Notes under the pieces: model-generated | The model's input: the letters and a program-made list of their open reading frames with translations, nothing else | What the model was told of the DNA's origin: nothing | Databases searched by the model: none | Shown: positions 1 to 8,246 of the stretch, in pieces | Layout: each line of letters starts with the position of its first letter | How positions within the stretch are numbered: position 1 is the first letter of the stretch | Made by a program: the position numbers and the translations under genes | DNA from: a virus | Length of the DNA: 21,165 bases | Strand: one strand, 5' to 3' | Virus record (IMG/VR): IMGVR_UViG_3300011252_000161 | Span: 1-21,165 of that record

Positions 1-795
1 CCAACAGATCATATTGCTACATTTAAAGGTGGTACGTTCACTTGGTCTTTTAGTGACTATGCAGTAGAAAATGAAGCAGCTTTGCAACTTTTATTACGAT
101 TAGTAACTGAAGATACTGATCCGGATGTATCTGCTGCAATGACAGGAAATCAAGCAACAGTTGCTTATGAAGAAGGTGCAACAACAGGGCAGTATGCTTG
201 TGTTGTTATATCTTCCCCAGATGCAGATGAAGATAAATTAATGTTTTCTTCAGTATTGCAAGAATTAACACTAACAATGGACCCGACAGTAAATGGCGGA
301 CGACTTACTGCTTCTGGTACGTTTTTTAGCGGTTATCAACCGGTTGTTGGAACAGAAGGTACTTCTGCTAATGCAACTGCTGTTGATTACACAAAAGGAT
401 TTTTTGATTGTACTACAATGAGTATTGGCGGTGACGATGTGGTTCTAAATAACTTTAGTGTTACAATCTCGAATCCGGCACAGCGTGTAGGCTATTCTAC
501 TGTTAATTCAATAAGTCACGAGCCTTCTGCTTATATGCGTGGGGGAATGATTGAGGTTACAGGAAGCGTATCGGCAAAATTAGATGACAACGTAACAGAT
601 ACAATTGACGACTTTAGGGATGGAACTTCTGTAAATATTAGCATAGGCGATGGATCAGCAATTGACTTTGATATTCCAACTGCTAAATACACAGGATATA
701 CTCATACCAATACTGATAGTGGAGTGTTTATTGATTTGCCGTTTAAAGCGACAGCAGACGGCTCAAACGCTCTAATTACAATAATAGCAACTTAA
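1..795 (+). CDS. Tail tube (major tail) protein, 5' end missing
   Basis: The reading frame is open from the first base of the window with no stop before 795, so the gene begins upstream and at least 264 residues are visible. An internal TTG at 82 is not needed as a start. The protein is rich in Thr, Ser, Asp and Gly with alternating beta-type hydrophobics, and has no membrane segment. This fits the beta-sandwich tail tube proteins of siphoviruses, which stack in hexameric rings along the tape measure. The family call rests mainly on composition and on position: a chaperone pair with a frameshift and then the tape measure follow directly, the standard siphovirus order. A GGGAGG Shine-Dalgarno for the next gene lies just after its stop. 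It could also be another beta-rich tail protein, but the neighbourhood makes tail tube most likely. Confidence 0.72.
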   Translation, partial: PTDHIATFKGGTFTWSFSDYAVENEAALQLLLRLVTEDTDPDVSAAMTGNQATVAYEEGATTGQYACVVISSPDADEDKLMFSSVLQELTLTMDPTVNGGRLTASGTFFSGYQPVVGTEGTSANATAVDYTKGFFDCTTMSIGGDDVVLNNFSVTISNPAQRVGYSTVNSISHEPSAYMRGGMIEVTGSVSAKLDDNVTDTIDDFRDGTSVNISIGDGSAIDFDIPTAKYTGYTHTNTDSGVFIDLPFKATADGSNALITIIAT

Positions 796-811
796 TAAAT
801 CGGGAGGCGAA

Positions 812-1084
812 ATGATTATTGAGATAAACAAAAAAGAGTGGGACGTAAATGATTGCACGTATGCACAAAGACGTGAATTGCATAAATTAAATGCAAAAGT
901 CTGGTGGAATGGCAAGATGGATGTGGAAGCATATTACGAAGTTTTAGAAAAGGTTGGTGATATTGCGGGAGTTGGTGAAAATGACTTTAAAGATATGGGA
1001 ATGGCAAAAGTTGATGAAGTCTTACAAGCGATATTTTTAGAATACTTAGGTATTGAACCGGCAAAAAAAGATTCCGGGGGTTAA
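812..1084 (+). CDS. Tail assembly chaperone, short (unshifted) product
   Basis: A 90-residue, mixed-charge, probably helical protein with a strong Shine-Dalgarno (GGGAGG, about 802-807) before its ATG. It lies between the tail tube and tape measure genes, exactly where siphoviruses encode the lambda gpG-type chaperone that binds the tape measure during tail assembly. Sequence similarity to known chaperones is not obvious to me, so the call depends on position, size and the frameshift architecture. Near its 3' end there is an in-frame A AAA AAA heptamer (1063-1069), and the -1 frame is then open through 1488. The unshifted product ends KKDSGG and stops at 1082-1084. Confidence 0.7.
   Translation: MIIEINKKEWDVNDCTYAQRRELHKLNAKVWWNGKMDVEAYYEVLEKVGDIAGVGENDFKDMGMAKVDEVLQAIFLEYLGIEPAKKDSGG
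1063..1069 (+). other. Probable programmed -1 ribosomal frameshift site
   Basis: Seven consecutive A residues are phased as A AAA AAA relative to the chaperone frame, the classical X XXY YYZ slippery form. In the -1 frame the nearest upstream stop is the TGA at 1054-1056, and the zero-frame stop is the TAA at 1082-1084. Any productive slip must therefore occur between 1057 and about 1081, and this heptamer sits inside that interval. A G5 run at 1076-1080 is a weaker second candidate. Frameshifting at this gene position is conserved across siphoviruses. The exact slip position is inferred. Confidence 0.72.
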
Positions 1085-1488
1085 GCCTAGCGGTTTGGTG
1101 TTGGCATTTTGGAACACCAGAACCACGTGATATATATAGAAGCCTCCCCTATACTGTGGCGAAGCTCCCGGTTACTTACAAGCACGAGCCTGTGAGAGTG
1201 CAAACGATTGAAGATGTTTGGGACATAATAGATGAAGTATGTAAATCAAATACAGAATTTACCGATGGTCAAATACTTTTTTATTCTGTTCCCTTCTTTG
1301 CAGATTGCAGTTTATTAGTTGAAAAGTGGATGGTAGATATGATTAATGAATACACATACACTACAAGATTTAACATTTCTCTTGGCGAACTTGACAACAT
1401 TTCTGCTCACAGACTTGATTGTTTCTCAATTATAGATAAAGAAGTAAACGCTTGTATGCAAGAAAAGGCAAAAAAAGATAATGGCTGA
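1069..1488 (+). CDS. Tail assembly chaperone, -1 frameshift extension (gpT-like part of a gpG-T fusion)
   Basis: This is the -1 frame downstream of the slippery run, open from 1057 to the stop at 1486-1488. Slipping at 1069 would join 86 residues of the upstream chaperone to about 139 residues here, giving a fusion of about 225 residues. A stand-alone reading could start at GTG 1156 (110 residues), but no convincing ribosome binding site precedes that codon. The stretch 1085-1155 would also be unexplained non-coding DNA in an otherwise gap-free operon, although it stays open in this frame. The extension is expected to recruit tape measure and tail tube subunits, as lambda gpGT does. The 3' end overlaps the tape measure start by 8 bases. 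Confidence 0.7.
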   Translation, partial: RFRGLSLAVWCWHFGTPEPRDIYRSLPYTVAKLPVTYKHEPVRVQTIEDVWDIIDEVCKSNTEFTDGQILFYSVPFFADCSLLVEKWMVDMINEYTYTTRFNISLGELDNISAHRLDCFSIIDKEVNACMQEKAKKDNG

Positions 1489-2872
1489 TAAGAAATTAAA
1501 TATTAAAGTTCGTACCGATGGAGCAAGACGAGCAAAAAAGGAGCTTGGCGGTGTTGAAAGCACAATGTCTAAGTTGGGTAAAACCGCTGCTATTGCGGGT
1601 TCTGTATTTTTTGCAGCAAGAGGACTAATTTCTGGTTTACAAAAATCAATTGAATTAGGATCAAAGTTTGGTCCGGTGTCAAAAGGTTTTGATAATTTAG
1701 CTAAAAGTGCCGGATTTTCAGCAAATACTTTAGATAAACTTACTAAAGCAACAGATGGCACAATGAACTCAATTGAGTTAATGACTGAAGCAAACAATGC
1801 AATGCTTCTTGGTATCGTTGATTCAGATGACCAAATGGCTCAAATGTTTGATACAGCACAACGACTTGCAGAAGCTTTAGGTAAAGATACCGCTTTTGGT
1901 ATCCAATCAATCGTAACCGGTCTTGGAAGGCAGTCAAAGTTGATGCTTGACAATCTTGGTATTATGGTTGATGTTGAAAAAGCTAATTCTGATTATGCAG
2001 CTTCTTTAAATAAATCAGCTTCGGCTTTAACTGATAATGAAAGAAAACAAGCTTTTGTAAATGCTGCAATGAACTCTGCAAATAAATTAGTTAGTCAATT
2101 AGGTGCAGAAACAACTACCGCACAAAAAGAAATGTCAAAATTAAATGCAACTATGGATGCTGTTGCAATAGAAATTGGTCAAGATTTAGAACCCGCTTTA
2201 ATTCTTGGTGCTAGAGCAATGAATAATTTTGTCGAAAAAACAAAAGGTGTTGATTGGTCTGGAATGATGCAAGGTATGTTGGTTGCAATGGCGGCGGGTA
2301 CAGGTCCGGTTTCTGCATTAGCAAGACAATTAATGGGTGATTTAGCTTCAATAACAGCAGAGCAAACAGCAGCAGCAAATAATCCAGCAAAAAAAATTGA
2401 AGAAAGTCAAAAAAATATTTTTCTTACTCAAGAAAAAATTAAAACTGTTGCTGCTGAATATTTATCAGTTCAAGAACAAATTGCAACACAAGCAAATAAA
2501 GCGGCACAATTTACAGCACAAACAGCAACTTCTTTATTTACTTCAGCGGTAATGGGTGACGATGTAGCAGATTCGTTAAAACGTGCAGTAATACAATTAG
2601 CTCTTATGGTTGCACAAGCTAAAATATATAGTGCCGTAATGTCTGCGGGTAGCGTTTTTAGCGGTGGCGGTTTTCTTGGTTCTGCTGTAAACTTTCTTTT
2701 CGGTGCATCACCAACACGAACTGCACCAAGTGCAATGGGAGCTTCTAACGCAAAAATTACAATTAATCAAAGCTTTGGCGGTATGGGTGTTATTGATCAT
2801 AACTTCGCAGCTAACAGTATTATACCCGCTATAAATAAAGCAATAAGCACGGGACAGGCGAGGATAAATTAA
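1481..2872 (+). CDS. Tail tape measure protein
   Basis: 463 residues, rich in Ala, Lys and Gln, largely helical. It has an early hydrophobic stretch (about residues 34-52) and a second long Ala/Gly/Val-rich hydrophobic zone near residues 365-410. These are typical of the tape measure protein that fills the tail tube, fixes tail length and helps DNA entry. A lysine-rich N-terminus (IKVRTDGARRAKKELGG) followed by a helical region resembles other phage tape measures. At about 1.5 angstrom per residue the length predicts a short tail of roughly 70 nm (inference). The ATG overlaps the end of the frameshift extension by 8 bases. Its position after the chaperones and before tail tip genes supports the call. 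No lysozyme or peptidase domain is visible. Confidence 0.88.
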   Translation: MADKKLNIKVRTDGARRAKKELGGVESTMSKLGKTAAIAGSVFFAARGLISGLQKSIELGSKFGPVSKGFDNLAKSAGFSANTLDKLTKATDGTMNSIELMTEANNAMLLGIVDSDDQMAQMFDTAQRLAEALGKDTAFGIQSIVTGLGRQSKLMLDNLGIMVDVEKANSDYAASLNKSASALTDNERKQAFVNAAMNSANKLVSQLGAETTTAQKEMSKLNATMDAVAIEIGQDLEPALILGARAMNNFVEKTKGVDWSGMMQGMLVAMAAGTGPVSALARQLMGDLASITAEQTAAANNPAKKIEESQKNIFLTQEKIKTVAAEYLSVQEQIATQANKAAQFTAQTATSLFTSAVMGDDVADSLKRAVIQLALMVAQAKIYSAVMSAGSVFSGGGFLGSAVNFLFGASPTRTAPSAMGASNAKITINQSFGGMGVIDHNFAANSIIPAINKAISTGQARIN

Positions 2873-5353
2873 TTGTTATCATTCGATACAGCTTTAACGA
2901 GTGGACTAGCTAGTGCAAATACTACTGCGTTTTGGGTTCTTAAATTATATTATAATGACGAATCTGATTTTATTGGTGTAAGTGATAGACATAGACAAGA
3001 TGGCACAGATATATATTATGGTATTGTTGCAAGTTTTGGAACATATACGCAATCATTAGACTTTTTTAATTTTAGTACATCAATTGGCAATATGAATGTT
3101 AATTTGATAAATACTGCTAAGTCTATAAAAGGCGGTAGGTTCTCAGATTTAATTGCTAGTAATAATTTTGCTAATCGTAAATGGGAATTGTTTCTTAATA
3201 CAAACAACACTACAACATTAGACACAGCAGCAAGAAGAATTGGCGTTGGTGTAATTTCTGGTGAAGTATCTTATGATCAAAATAATTTTAAATTAACATT
3301 GCTTGATAATTCTTCAATACTTCATAAAAGAATACCCGCAAATATAGTTGATTCAACAAATTATCCTAATGCTCCAAGCAATAATATCGGCAAACCCATT
3401 CCTTTGTCTTATGGTGACTTTTATGAAAAAACAGACATAGGGACAATACCAACTTCGCATTTTGATAGATATTCAAATTTTTACAAAGGTGCTTTTCCGG
3501 CAATTATTACTGACAAGTGGGACGTTGGTGAATCTGCTTCAGAAGCAAAGCCAGACAGTCAAGCTTTAAATACATTAGATAGTGAAAACCTATACTTTTA
3601 CAAAGATGGATATTACCCAACATTTACCGGAACTTGTGATGCAACAACAAACAATCCTGTTATGGAATTTTCTGGCGGTACTGCAAGTGTGTATATACCT
3701 TTAAGTTCTTCTGGTCAAGGTAGTGGTACAATTACAAATTCTGGTAGTGTAACAAATCCGCTCAATGCAGTTGATGGAAGCTTTTCAACTTTAACAACTA
3801 TTGCAGCAAATGGTGCTACAACTTCTGATTCTCGGGCATCAATAAGTTATGCAATTCCAAAAGTAAATAAGTTAGGTGATTTTACAGGAATTTCTTCATT
3901 AGTAAAGTGGGGTACAGTTACAAGTTTAACTGATACAGCAGATGACTTTTTTCAATTAGCGGGTGTAGTAACTTTACCTTCTATAACAAGTGATTCAGAA
4001 GTTAAATATAATATCGAAGGAATGTTTACGGCTGCGGAAGAAGAATCTTTTGATTTTGAAAAGAATATAAGCTTCAAGCTATTTACCGGTAATACAAACG
4101 AGTCTGTACAAATAGAAGAAACAGGAGTGGTTATTGATTTTAATATTGAAAGCATTGATTCTCATAGCATAGAAGAATTTTTTGAAAAAACATATACAGG
4201 CGGATATGGTGTCACAACACAATTTGAAACTGAATCTGAAAAAATGGAAGAAACTGTTACGCTGTCTAGGACTGTTAATTTATTAACACCAAATAAACTA
4301 GACTATATTTATTACTCTGGTAAAGGTCGTCAGTATGGAGCATATATTGATGCTGATTCAAGAGATCAAGGTTATGCAGTAAACGCAGTAATTGAAAACC
4401 CTATATTTATTATAGAAAGTATTCTGCGATCTGAATTAGGTCCTATATACACCGGCTCTGGTACAAGTACAACTTCAAATAAGTTAGTTGATTCTAATGC
4501 TTCGTTTGCAACTTCAGTTGTAGGTCAAACTGTTTATAACATTAAAGACAAAACAAGTGCAATGGTTACTGCTAGAGATAGTGCAACAACATTAAGTATT
4601 AGTGCGAACATTATGGCAAGTGGAGAAGGCTATATTGTTAGTGGATTAACTTCATCGCAAATTGATTATGAACTTTTTGATGCTTCTGGCGATACAAGTT
4701 CTGGATTACTTGGCGATATATATGAAGATGCTGTTAGTGATGTCAAATTTGCATTTTCACAATATAAATTTATTAATTCAAAAGATATGATTGAAAGACT
4801 TGGGCGATTGTGTTTTTCATATATTTTTTTAAGTAGTGACGGAAGATTTAAAATTAAAACATTAAGAAGAACTGATGACTATTCATCTTCAGATCAAACA
4901 GTTGATTATTCTGATGTTGAATTAAATAAAGTAGGTAAGACTTCATTAAGTGCAGTAAAAAATTCTGTATTAGTTAAATACAATCATAGTTACGGAGCAA
5001 ATCAAAATTTATCGGAAGCTACTGCAACAGATTCGACCTCACAAGGCACAACAGTTAATGGCTTTAATCAAACTATGGAATTTCAAATTGATGCAAATGA
5101 AATACTTGATTCAACAACTGCAACTAAATTAGCTGAAGCATATATAAATATAATGAAAAGCAGAAAAGATGTAATTGAATTTAATTGTATTAGACCAAAG
5201 TACAATCACCTTGAAATTGGTGACATAATAGATTTTAGCAATTGGGACAGTCAAGTTGAAATATATGGTGCTGCAATGTCTGGATATTTTATTGTAGCAA
5301 GTATAACTAAATCAATCACAGGCTGTCAAATCAAAGCAATAAAGGTATCATAA
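2873..5353 (+). CDS. Large tail hub/tip protein
   Basis: 826 residues starting at a TTG directly after the tape measure stop (TAATTG), with no gap. It is beta-rich with aromatic patches. The first 160 residues (WVLKLYYNDE, YYGIVASFG, NVNLINTAK) and the last 150 (KNSVLVKYNHSYG, IRPKYNHLEIGDIIDFSNW) look like a tail hub scaffold in which a C-terminal segment defines curve-like domains. Residues of about 525-590 (TSNKLVDSNASF through SGEGYIVSG) form a Ser/Thr-rich beta module of a kind I recognise as a shuffled insert in environmental phage structural proteins. Its likely role is to close the distal end of the tail and connect to receptor-binding parts. The exact family is not certain. The TTG start is supported by lack of intergenic space rather than by a strong ribosome binding site. 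Confidence 0.62.
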   Translation: MLSFDTALTSGLASANTTAFWVLKLYYNDESDFIGVSDRHRQDGTDIYYGIVASFGTYTQSLDFFNFSTSIGNMNVNLINTAKSIKGGRFSDLIASNNFANRKWELFLNTNNTTTLDTAARRIGVGVISGEVSYDQNNFKLTLLDNSSILHKRIPANIVDSTNYPNAPSNNIGKPIPLSYGDFYEKTDIGTIPTSHFDRYSNFYKGAFPAIITDKWDVGESASEAKPDSQALNTLDSENLYFYKDGYYPTFTGTCDATTNNPVMEFSGGTASVYIPLSSSGQGSGTITNSGSVTNPLNAVDGSFSTLTTIAANGATTSDSRASISYAIPKVNKLGDFTGISSLVKWGTVTSLTDTADDFFQLAGVVTLPSITSDSEVKYNIEGMFTAAEEESFDFEKNISFKLFTGNTNESVQIEETGVVIDFNIESIDSHSIEEFFEKTYTGGYGVTTQFETESEKMEETVTLSRTVNLLTPNKLDYIYYSGKGRQYGAYIDADSRDQGYAVNAVIENPIFIIESILRSELGPIYTGSGTSTTSNKLVDSNASFATSVVGQTVYNIKDKTSAMVTARDSATTLSISANIMASGEGYIVSGLTSSQIDYELFDASGDTSSGLLGDIYEDAVSDVKFAFSQYKFINSKDMIERLGRLCFSYIFLSSDGRFKIKTLRRTDDYSSSDQTVDYSDVELNKVGKTSLSAVKNSVLVKYNHSYGANQNLSEATATDSTSQGTTVNGFNQTMEFQIDANEILDSTTATKLAEAYINIMKSRKDVIEFNCIRPKYNHLEIGDIIDFSNWDSQVEIYGAAMSGYFIVASITKSITGCQIKAIKVS

Positions 5354-5354
5354 G

Positions 5355-6440
5355 ATGGCAAATATGAACATAGGGACACCACGTTTCTATGTGGACGAAA
5401 TAAGTTATTTAATGTCAAGGGGTGTTGCTGCATCAGAGTTTGCAGTTACGGCATCAAATACAGGCAATAAGTTTATGGGAACATTTACAACAGGATCAGC
5501 AGCAGAGTTGTTTGATTTAAGACCATTAAACAAAGTGACTTTTGACACTAGTGCAGACACAGATGCACACGTACTCATTACAATAGATACACAAAGTACG
5601 TCTAAGAAAAATTATATTGCTTTATTAAATCACAATCTTGTTAGTGCTGTTGGTAAAATAAGAATATTTGCGGGTGATGCAGCAAGTGACGTTACAGCGG
5701 TTGATGGTGCAAACGCAGACACGGCAGATATTACTTGGGCAAATGATACTGTAATTGAAGTAGTGAATGGTGACACGACAACAGCAGCTTCAAACGATAA
5801 AAGTGTTGTAGTTGAACCGGCAACAGATGGAAGCACAATTGTAAGATTCGCAGAGCAAACAAATAGGTATTGGGGCATACAGCTCGAAGGAAACACCACT
5901 AATACAGGAGTTGCAACAAATGGAACTTGGGGTAGTACAGATGCCTTTGTTGGTTGTGTAATGATTGGAGAATATTTTGAAATGCCACATTCACCAGACC
6001 TTGATCTTACACGAATGATTTCATACAACAGATTAAACGACTTACAAGAATCGCACGGCGGTCAGAGATTTAGCAATTTAAAGACAATAGGTAGAACAGC
6101 AACAAGTACGTCTAAATCGCCATTTACCACAGCTTCTAACCAATATGATATGTATGGTGGACGTATTATATATGATATGAAATACAGCTTTTTAAGCAAT
6201 ACAGAATTAATGCCAGATGAATACGACATCATTGCAGACGATGACAACTTTATTTCAGACGTATGGAATAAAACAAATGGTAACCACTTGCCGTTTATCT
6301 TTTCTATTGACAAATCTTCTGAAGGTGACAATGCAGAGTCAGAACATATATTTGGTCGATTTGCAAACAACTCTTTAGATATGACACAAGTTGCACCAGA
6401 AATTTATAATATATCTTTAACAGTAGAGGAAGAATTTTAA
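5355..6440 (+). CDS. Virion (probably tail tip) structural protein
   Basis: 361 residues starting at ATG one base after the preceding stop. The N-terminal half is Thr/Asp/Ala/Asn-rich and beta-like (TFTTGSAAELFDLRPLNKV, VIEVVNGDTTTAASNDKS). It contains RYWGIQLEG, reminiscent of carbohydrate-binding jelly-roll modules. The C-terminal third has a mixed motif block (LPFIFSIDKSSEG, EHIFGRFANN, YNISLTVEEEF) that looks like a structural domain closing the protein. I do not recognise a named family. Position in the tail operon after the hub protein suggests a tail tip, baseplate or receptor-contact protein. It is followed by a TAATG junction to a small membrane protein, so the tail operon continues without a break. 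Confidence 0.5.
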   Translation: MANMNIGTPRFYVDEISYLMSRGVAASEFAVTASNTGNKFMGTFTTGSAAELFDLRPLNKVTFDTSADTDAHVLITIDTQSTSKKNYIALLNHNLVSAVGKIRIFAGDAASDVTAVDGANADTADITWANDTVIEVVNGDTTTAASNDKSVVVEPATDGSTIVRFAEQTNRYWGIQLEGNTTNTGVATNGTWGSTDAFVGCVMIGEYFEMPHSPDLDLTRMISYNRLNDLQESHGGQRFSNLKTIGRTATSTSKSPFTTASNQYDMYGGRIIYDMKYSFLSNTELMPDEYDIIADDDNFISDVWNKTNGNHLPFIFSIDKSSEGDNAESEHIFGRFANNSLDMTQVAPEIYNISLTVEEEF

Positions 6441-6754
6441 TGGGTAAAAATTTTATGTGGACGTTTGTCGGATTTTGTTTAGGCTTGGCAGTTGTTGAAT
6501 TAACAGATGGTAAACCCGCTGTGAAAGTTGATTATAATAGAATGTATTTTAATACAAGGACTATTTATAGAGAATTTCCAAATCAACATTATTACAACTA
6601 TCGTGTATATCCAGACACGTTTAACAATCAAAGACCGCAAAACAATAGCGGTGGATACAATAGAAATACAGGCGAAAACAGAAGTAATACACAGACTCAA
6701 ACTTTTAATCATACACCACAGCAAAGAACAGAATCGTGGGGAACTAAAAATTGA
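6440..6754 (+). CDS. Small Asn/Tyr-rich protein with N-terminal membrane or signal segment
   Basis: 104 residues. Residues 5-19 (FMWTFVGFCLGLAVV) are hydrophobic and would act as a signal anchor. The rest is unusually rich in Asn, Tyr, Gln, Thr and Arg and is probably disordered. The start is in a TAATG overlap with the preceding gene. The function is unknown. The position at the start of a block of small membrane proteins suggests an envelope-related job late in infection. Other frames over this span also look open, but only this one joins the preceding stop and has a plausible N-terminus. Confidence 0.6.
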   Translation: MGKNFMWTFVGFCLGLAVVELTDGKPAVKVDYNRMYFNTRTIYREFPNQHYYNYRVYPDTFNNQRPQNNSGGYNRNTGENRSNTQTQTFNHTPQQRTESWGTKN

Positions 6755-6843
6755 ATCAAAGATTTGGAAATCTATATGCGAGGTTTTTAGTCGTATTTGC
6801 AATCTGGACAACCATTGCATTTATGTTTGAGATAGGACACTAA
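6751..6843 (+). CDS. Very small single-pass membrane protein
   Basis: A 30-residue frame starts at TTG 6751, overlapping the previous stop (TTGA), and stops at the TAA that overlaps the next ATG (TAATG). It has a basic N-terminus (MNQRFGNLYAR) followed by one hydrophobic segment (FLVVFAIWTTIAFMF). It exactly fills the space between its neighbours, and both overlaps are the kind used throughout this operon, which supports it as a real gene despite its size. The function is unknown; a holin-like or accessory membrane peptide is possible. Confidence 0.45.
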   Translation: MNQRFGNLYARFLVVFAIWTTIAFMFEIGH

Positions 6844-7034
6844 TGAAATACTTACCCTTATTATTTTTAATGTCTTGTGTTCCTAATACTATGAATAATT
6901 ATATTTTAGATAATCAAGATCAAGCTCATTACTATTTATCAGAAGATATAAAGAATGGCAGTACGCATTGGTGTTTAAAGCATACTCAAATGGAAAAAAT
7001 AGAAATTAAAAATCCAAGCGTATCAAGCAAATGA
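6843..7034 (+). CDS. Small putative lipoprotein
   Basis: 63 residues beginning MKYLPLLFLMSCVPN. A short basic n-region, a Leu/Phe-rich h-region and a lipobox-like LMSC with Cys at residue 12 are the features of a bacterial lipoprotein signal peptide, implying attachment to the inner or outer membrane. The mature part is about 50 residues, contains one further Cys (in HWCLKH), and has no recognised domain. The gene overlaps its downstream neighbour by ATGA. Given the setting it could be an outer-membrane spanin subunit or a superinfection-blocking lipoprotein. Neither can be shown from sequence alone. Confidence 0.55.
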   Translation: MKYLPLLFLMSCVPNTMNNYILDNQDQAHYYLSEDIKNGSTHWCLKHTQMEKIEIKNPSVSSK

Positions 7035-7255
7035 AAGAAGATAGAATAGAAAAATTTTTAAAAACTTTATTAAACCTTACGGGTGTAGTTGCTATTGTAT
7101 ATATTTTTATGATTGTATCTTCTTGTGATGACAATATTTATATAGGTGGATACAATAAAGATTTTGAAGAAATAAGTCAATTAATATTTGAAACTGATTC
7201 ATTAATAATGACAATACAGAAAGATTTGGATTCGTTAAATGCAAAAGGCTATTGA
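7031..7255 (+). CDS. Small membrane protein or lipoprotein
   Basis: 74 residues. A charged N-terminus (MKEDRIEKFLK) is followed by a hydrophobic stretch at about residues 13-31 ending IVSSC, with Cys32 where a lipobox cysteine would be. The remaining 42 residues are polar, acidic and probably helical (FEEISQLIFETDSL). It may be a second lipoprotein, or an anchored protein with a periplasmic tail. The ATG overlaps the preceding stop (ATGA) and the 3' end overlaps the next gene by 17 bases. No family is recognised. A spanin-type role is conceivable because the pair with the next gene resembles a membrane subunit plus lipoprotein arrangement. Confidence 0.55.
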   Translation: MKEDRIEKFLKTLLNLTGVVAIVYIFMIVSSCDDNIYIGGYNKDFEEISQLIFETDSLIMTIQKDLDSLNAKGY

Positions 7256-7508
7256 TTCTAATAGCCAAATTCATATCTCCGTTGCTTTTTTAATTAAAGG
7301 AATTGCTCTGGTCGTAATTGTTTTGAGCAGTTGGTATCAAGCACAAATGAGATTTCAAGAGATAAGCATTAGGCTTAATGATATAGAAGATCGAGTGACA
7401 GTTTTGACTTCTGCTGTGCAAGGTATGGAACAAGAACATTTAAAAGAATTAGAAGAAGAAGTAAAAGAACAAAGAAGTTTATTACAAAAAATGGGATTAA
7501 AAAAGTGA
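7239..7508 (+). CDS. Membrane-anchored coiled-coil protein
   Basis: 89 residues with one clear transmembrane segment (about 14-32, VAFLIKGIALVVIVLSSW). A long charged heptad-like helix follows to the C-terminus (ISIRLNDIEDRV, HLKELEEEVKEQRSLL). This is the layout of inner-membrane spanin or holin-accessory proteins, and also of some tail-associated membrane proteins. It overlaps the gene before it by 17 bases and the gene after it by GTGA, so translation of the set is likely coupled. The exact function is unknown. Confidence 0.6.
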   Translation: MQKAIDSNSQIHISVAFLIKGIALVVIVLSSWYQAQMRFQEISIRLNDIEDRVTVLTSAVQGMEQEHLKELEEEVKEQRSLLQKMGLKK

Positions 7509-7858
7509 CAACAGAAATAAGCGAAGAAAAGATATTAGGATCAAAGTTTACCCTTAGTTTGCAAAGTATAATTTTTCTTGTATCGGGACTAGTAAGCTTG
7601 GTCGGAATGTGGTATGCTCTCCAGAAAGATATACAAGAAGCCAAAGAATTGCCTGTACCTGTGTCTTTATTTTCTCAAGAATATCCGAGTAAAGGAATTA
7701 GTGATTATAATTGGTCGCCTTCGTACGAACAATACAAGCAACAGATTTCACAATTACAAAACGATAATGACGAGATATTTGAGACAATGGAAGAACTGCA
7801 ACAGGAAATAGGTATATTAAAACAACAAGTAATCGATTTAAGGATTAAAGTCAGATGA
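7505..7858 (+). CDS. Membrane-anchored coiled-coil protein
   Basis: 117 residues starting at a GTG that overlaps the previous stop (GTGA). A hydrophobic segment spans about residues 18-38 (LQSIIFLVSGLVSLVGMWY). A proline-containing linker follows and then a C-terminal heptad-rich helix (about 72-115, ISQLQNDND through LKQQVIDLRIKV). The topology matches its upstream neighbour and the gene at 8247, so this window holds three related one-pass coiled-coil proteins without obvious sequence identity. Spanin-like or holin-like roles are plausible. It joins the next gene by an ATGA overlap. Confidence 0.6.
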   Translation: MTTEISEEKILGSKFTLSLQSIIFLVSGLVSLVGMWYALQKDIQEAKELPVPVSLFSQEYPSKGISDYNWSPSYEQYKQQISQLQNDNDEIFETMEELQQEIGILKQQVIDLRIKVR

Positions 7859-8232
7859 GATTATTATTATTATTATCTCTAGTTTTTAGTCAGCAGAAGG
7901 TTACAGACTCAAATTTTTACGGAGCAATATACAAAGGTATGCACCTAGTAAGGTTTACGGCTGAATGGTCAGAAGATAGTAAACAAAACTTTTATCAAGG
8001 CAAGTTTATTGTAGATGGTGATAGTGCTTACTATGGGACAATAATGACTATACTACCAAGTAAAAACGTACCGGAAACTGTAAGAAAACTAAGATTAAGA
8101 AACTTTCCTAGTGTAGTTTTATTTAAGGATGGTAAAAAAGTAAAAGTTTGGAAGGCAAATTTTGATGGTAAACTTGAATTAAGTACAGATGACGTGAAAA
8201 AATCCATTGAATGGTATTCACGAGGAAAATAA
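7855..8232 (+). CDS. Secreted thioredoxin-fold protein lacking the CXXC cysteines
   Basis: 125 residues. The N-terminus (MRLLLLLSLVFSQ) is a signal peptide, so the protein should reach the periplasm. The segment VRFTAEWSEDS (32-42) lines up with the thioredoxin active-site strand and helix (typically VxFWAxWCGPC), but the two cysteines are replaced by Ser39 and Ser42. The later block RNFPSVVLFKDGK matches the conserved cis-proline region of thioredoxins (Pro85). The length, about 110 mature residues, is normal for one thioredoxin domain. It should be redox-inactive, so a binding or chaperone role is more likely than disulfide exchange. It starts in an ATGA overlap with the coiled-coil gene and precedes another membrane protein. 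The fold call is from motif recognition and is fairly secure. Confidence 0.65.
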   Translation: MRLLLLLSLVFSQQKVTDSNFYGAIYKGMHLVRFTAEWSEDSKQNFYQGKFIVDGDSAYYGTIMTILPSKNVPETVRKLRLRNFPSVVLFKDGKKVKVWKANFDGKLELSTDDVKKSIEWYSRGK

Positions 8233-8246
8233 TTGAAAGAAAATAA

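Noticed and set aside
1426-1797. Open minus-strand frames over tail and packaging genes (also near 5630-6028, 10084-10491 and 16102-16506)
   Set aside because: All lie opposite well-supported + strand genes, lack ribosome binding sites and look like shadows of their codon bias.
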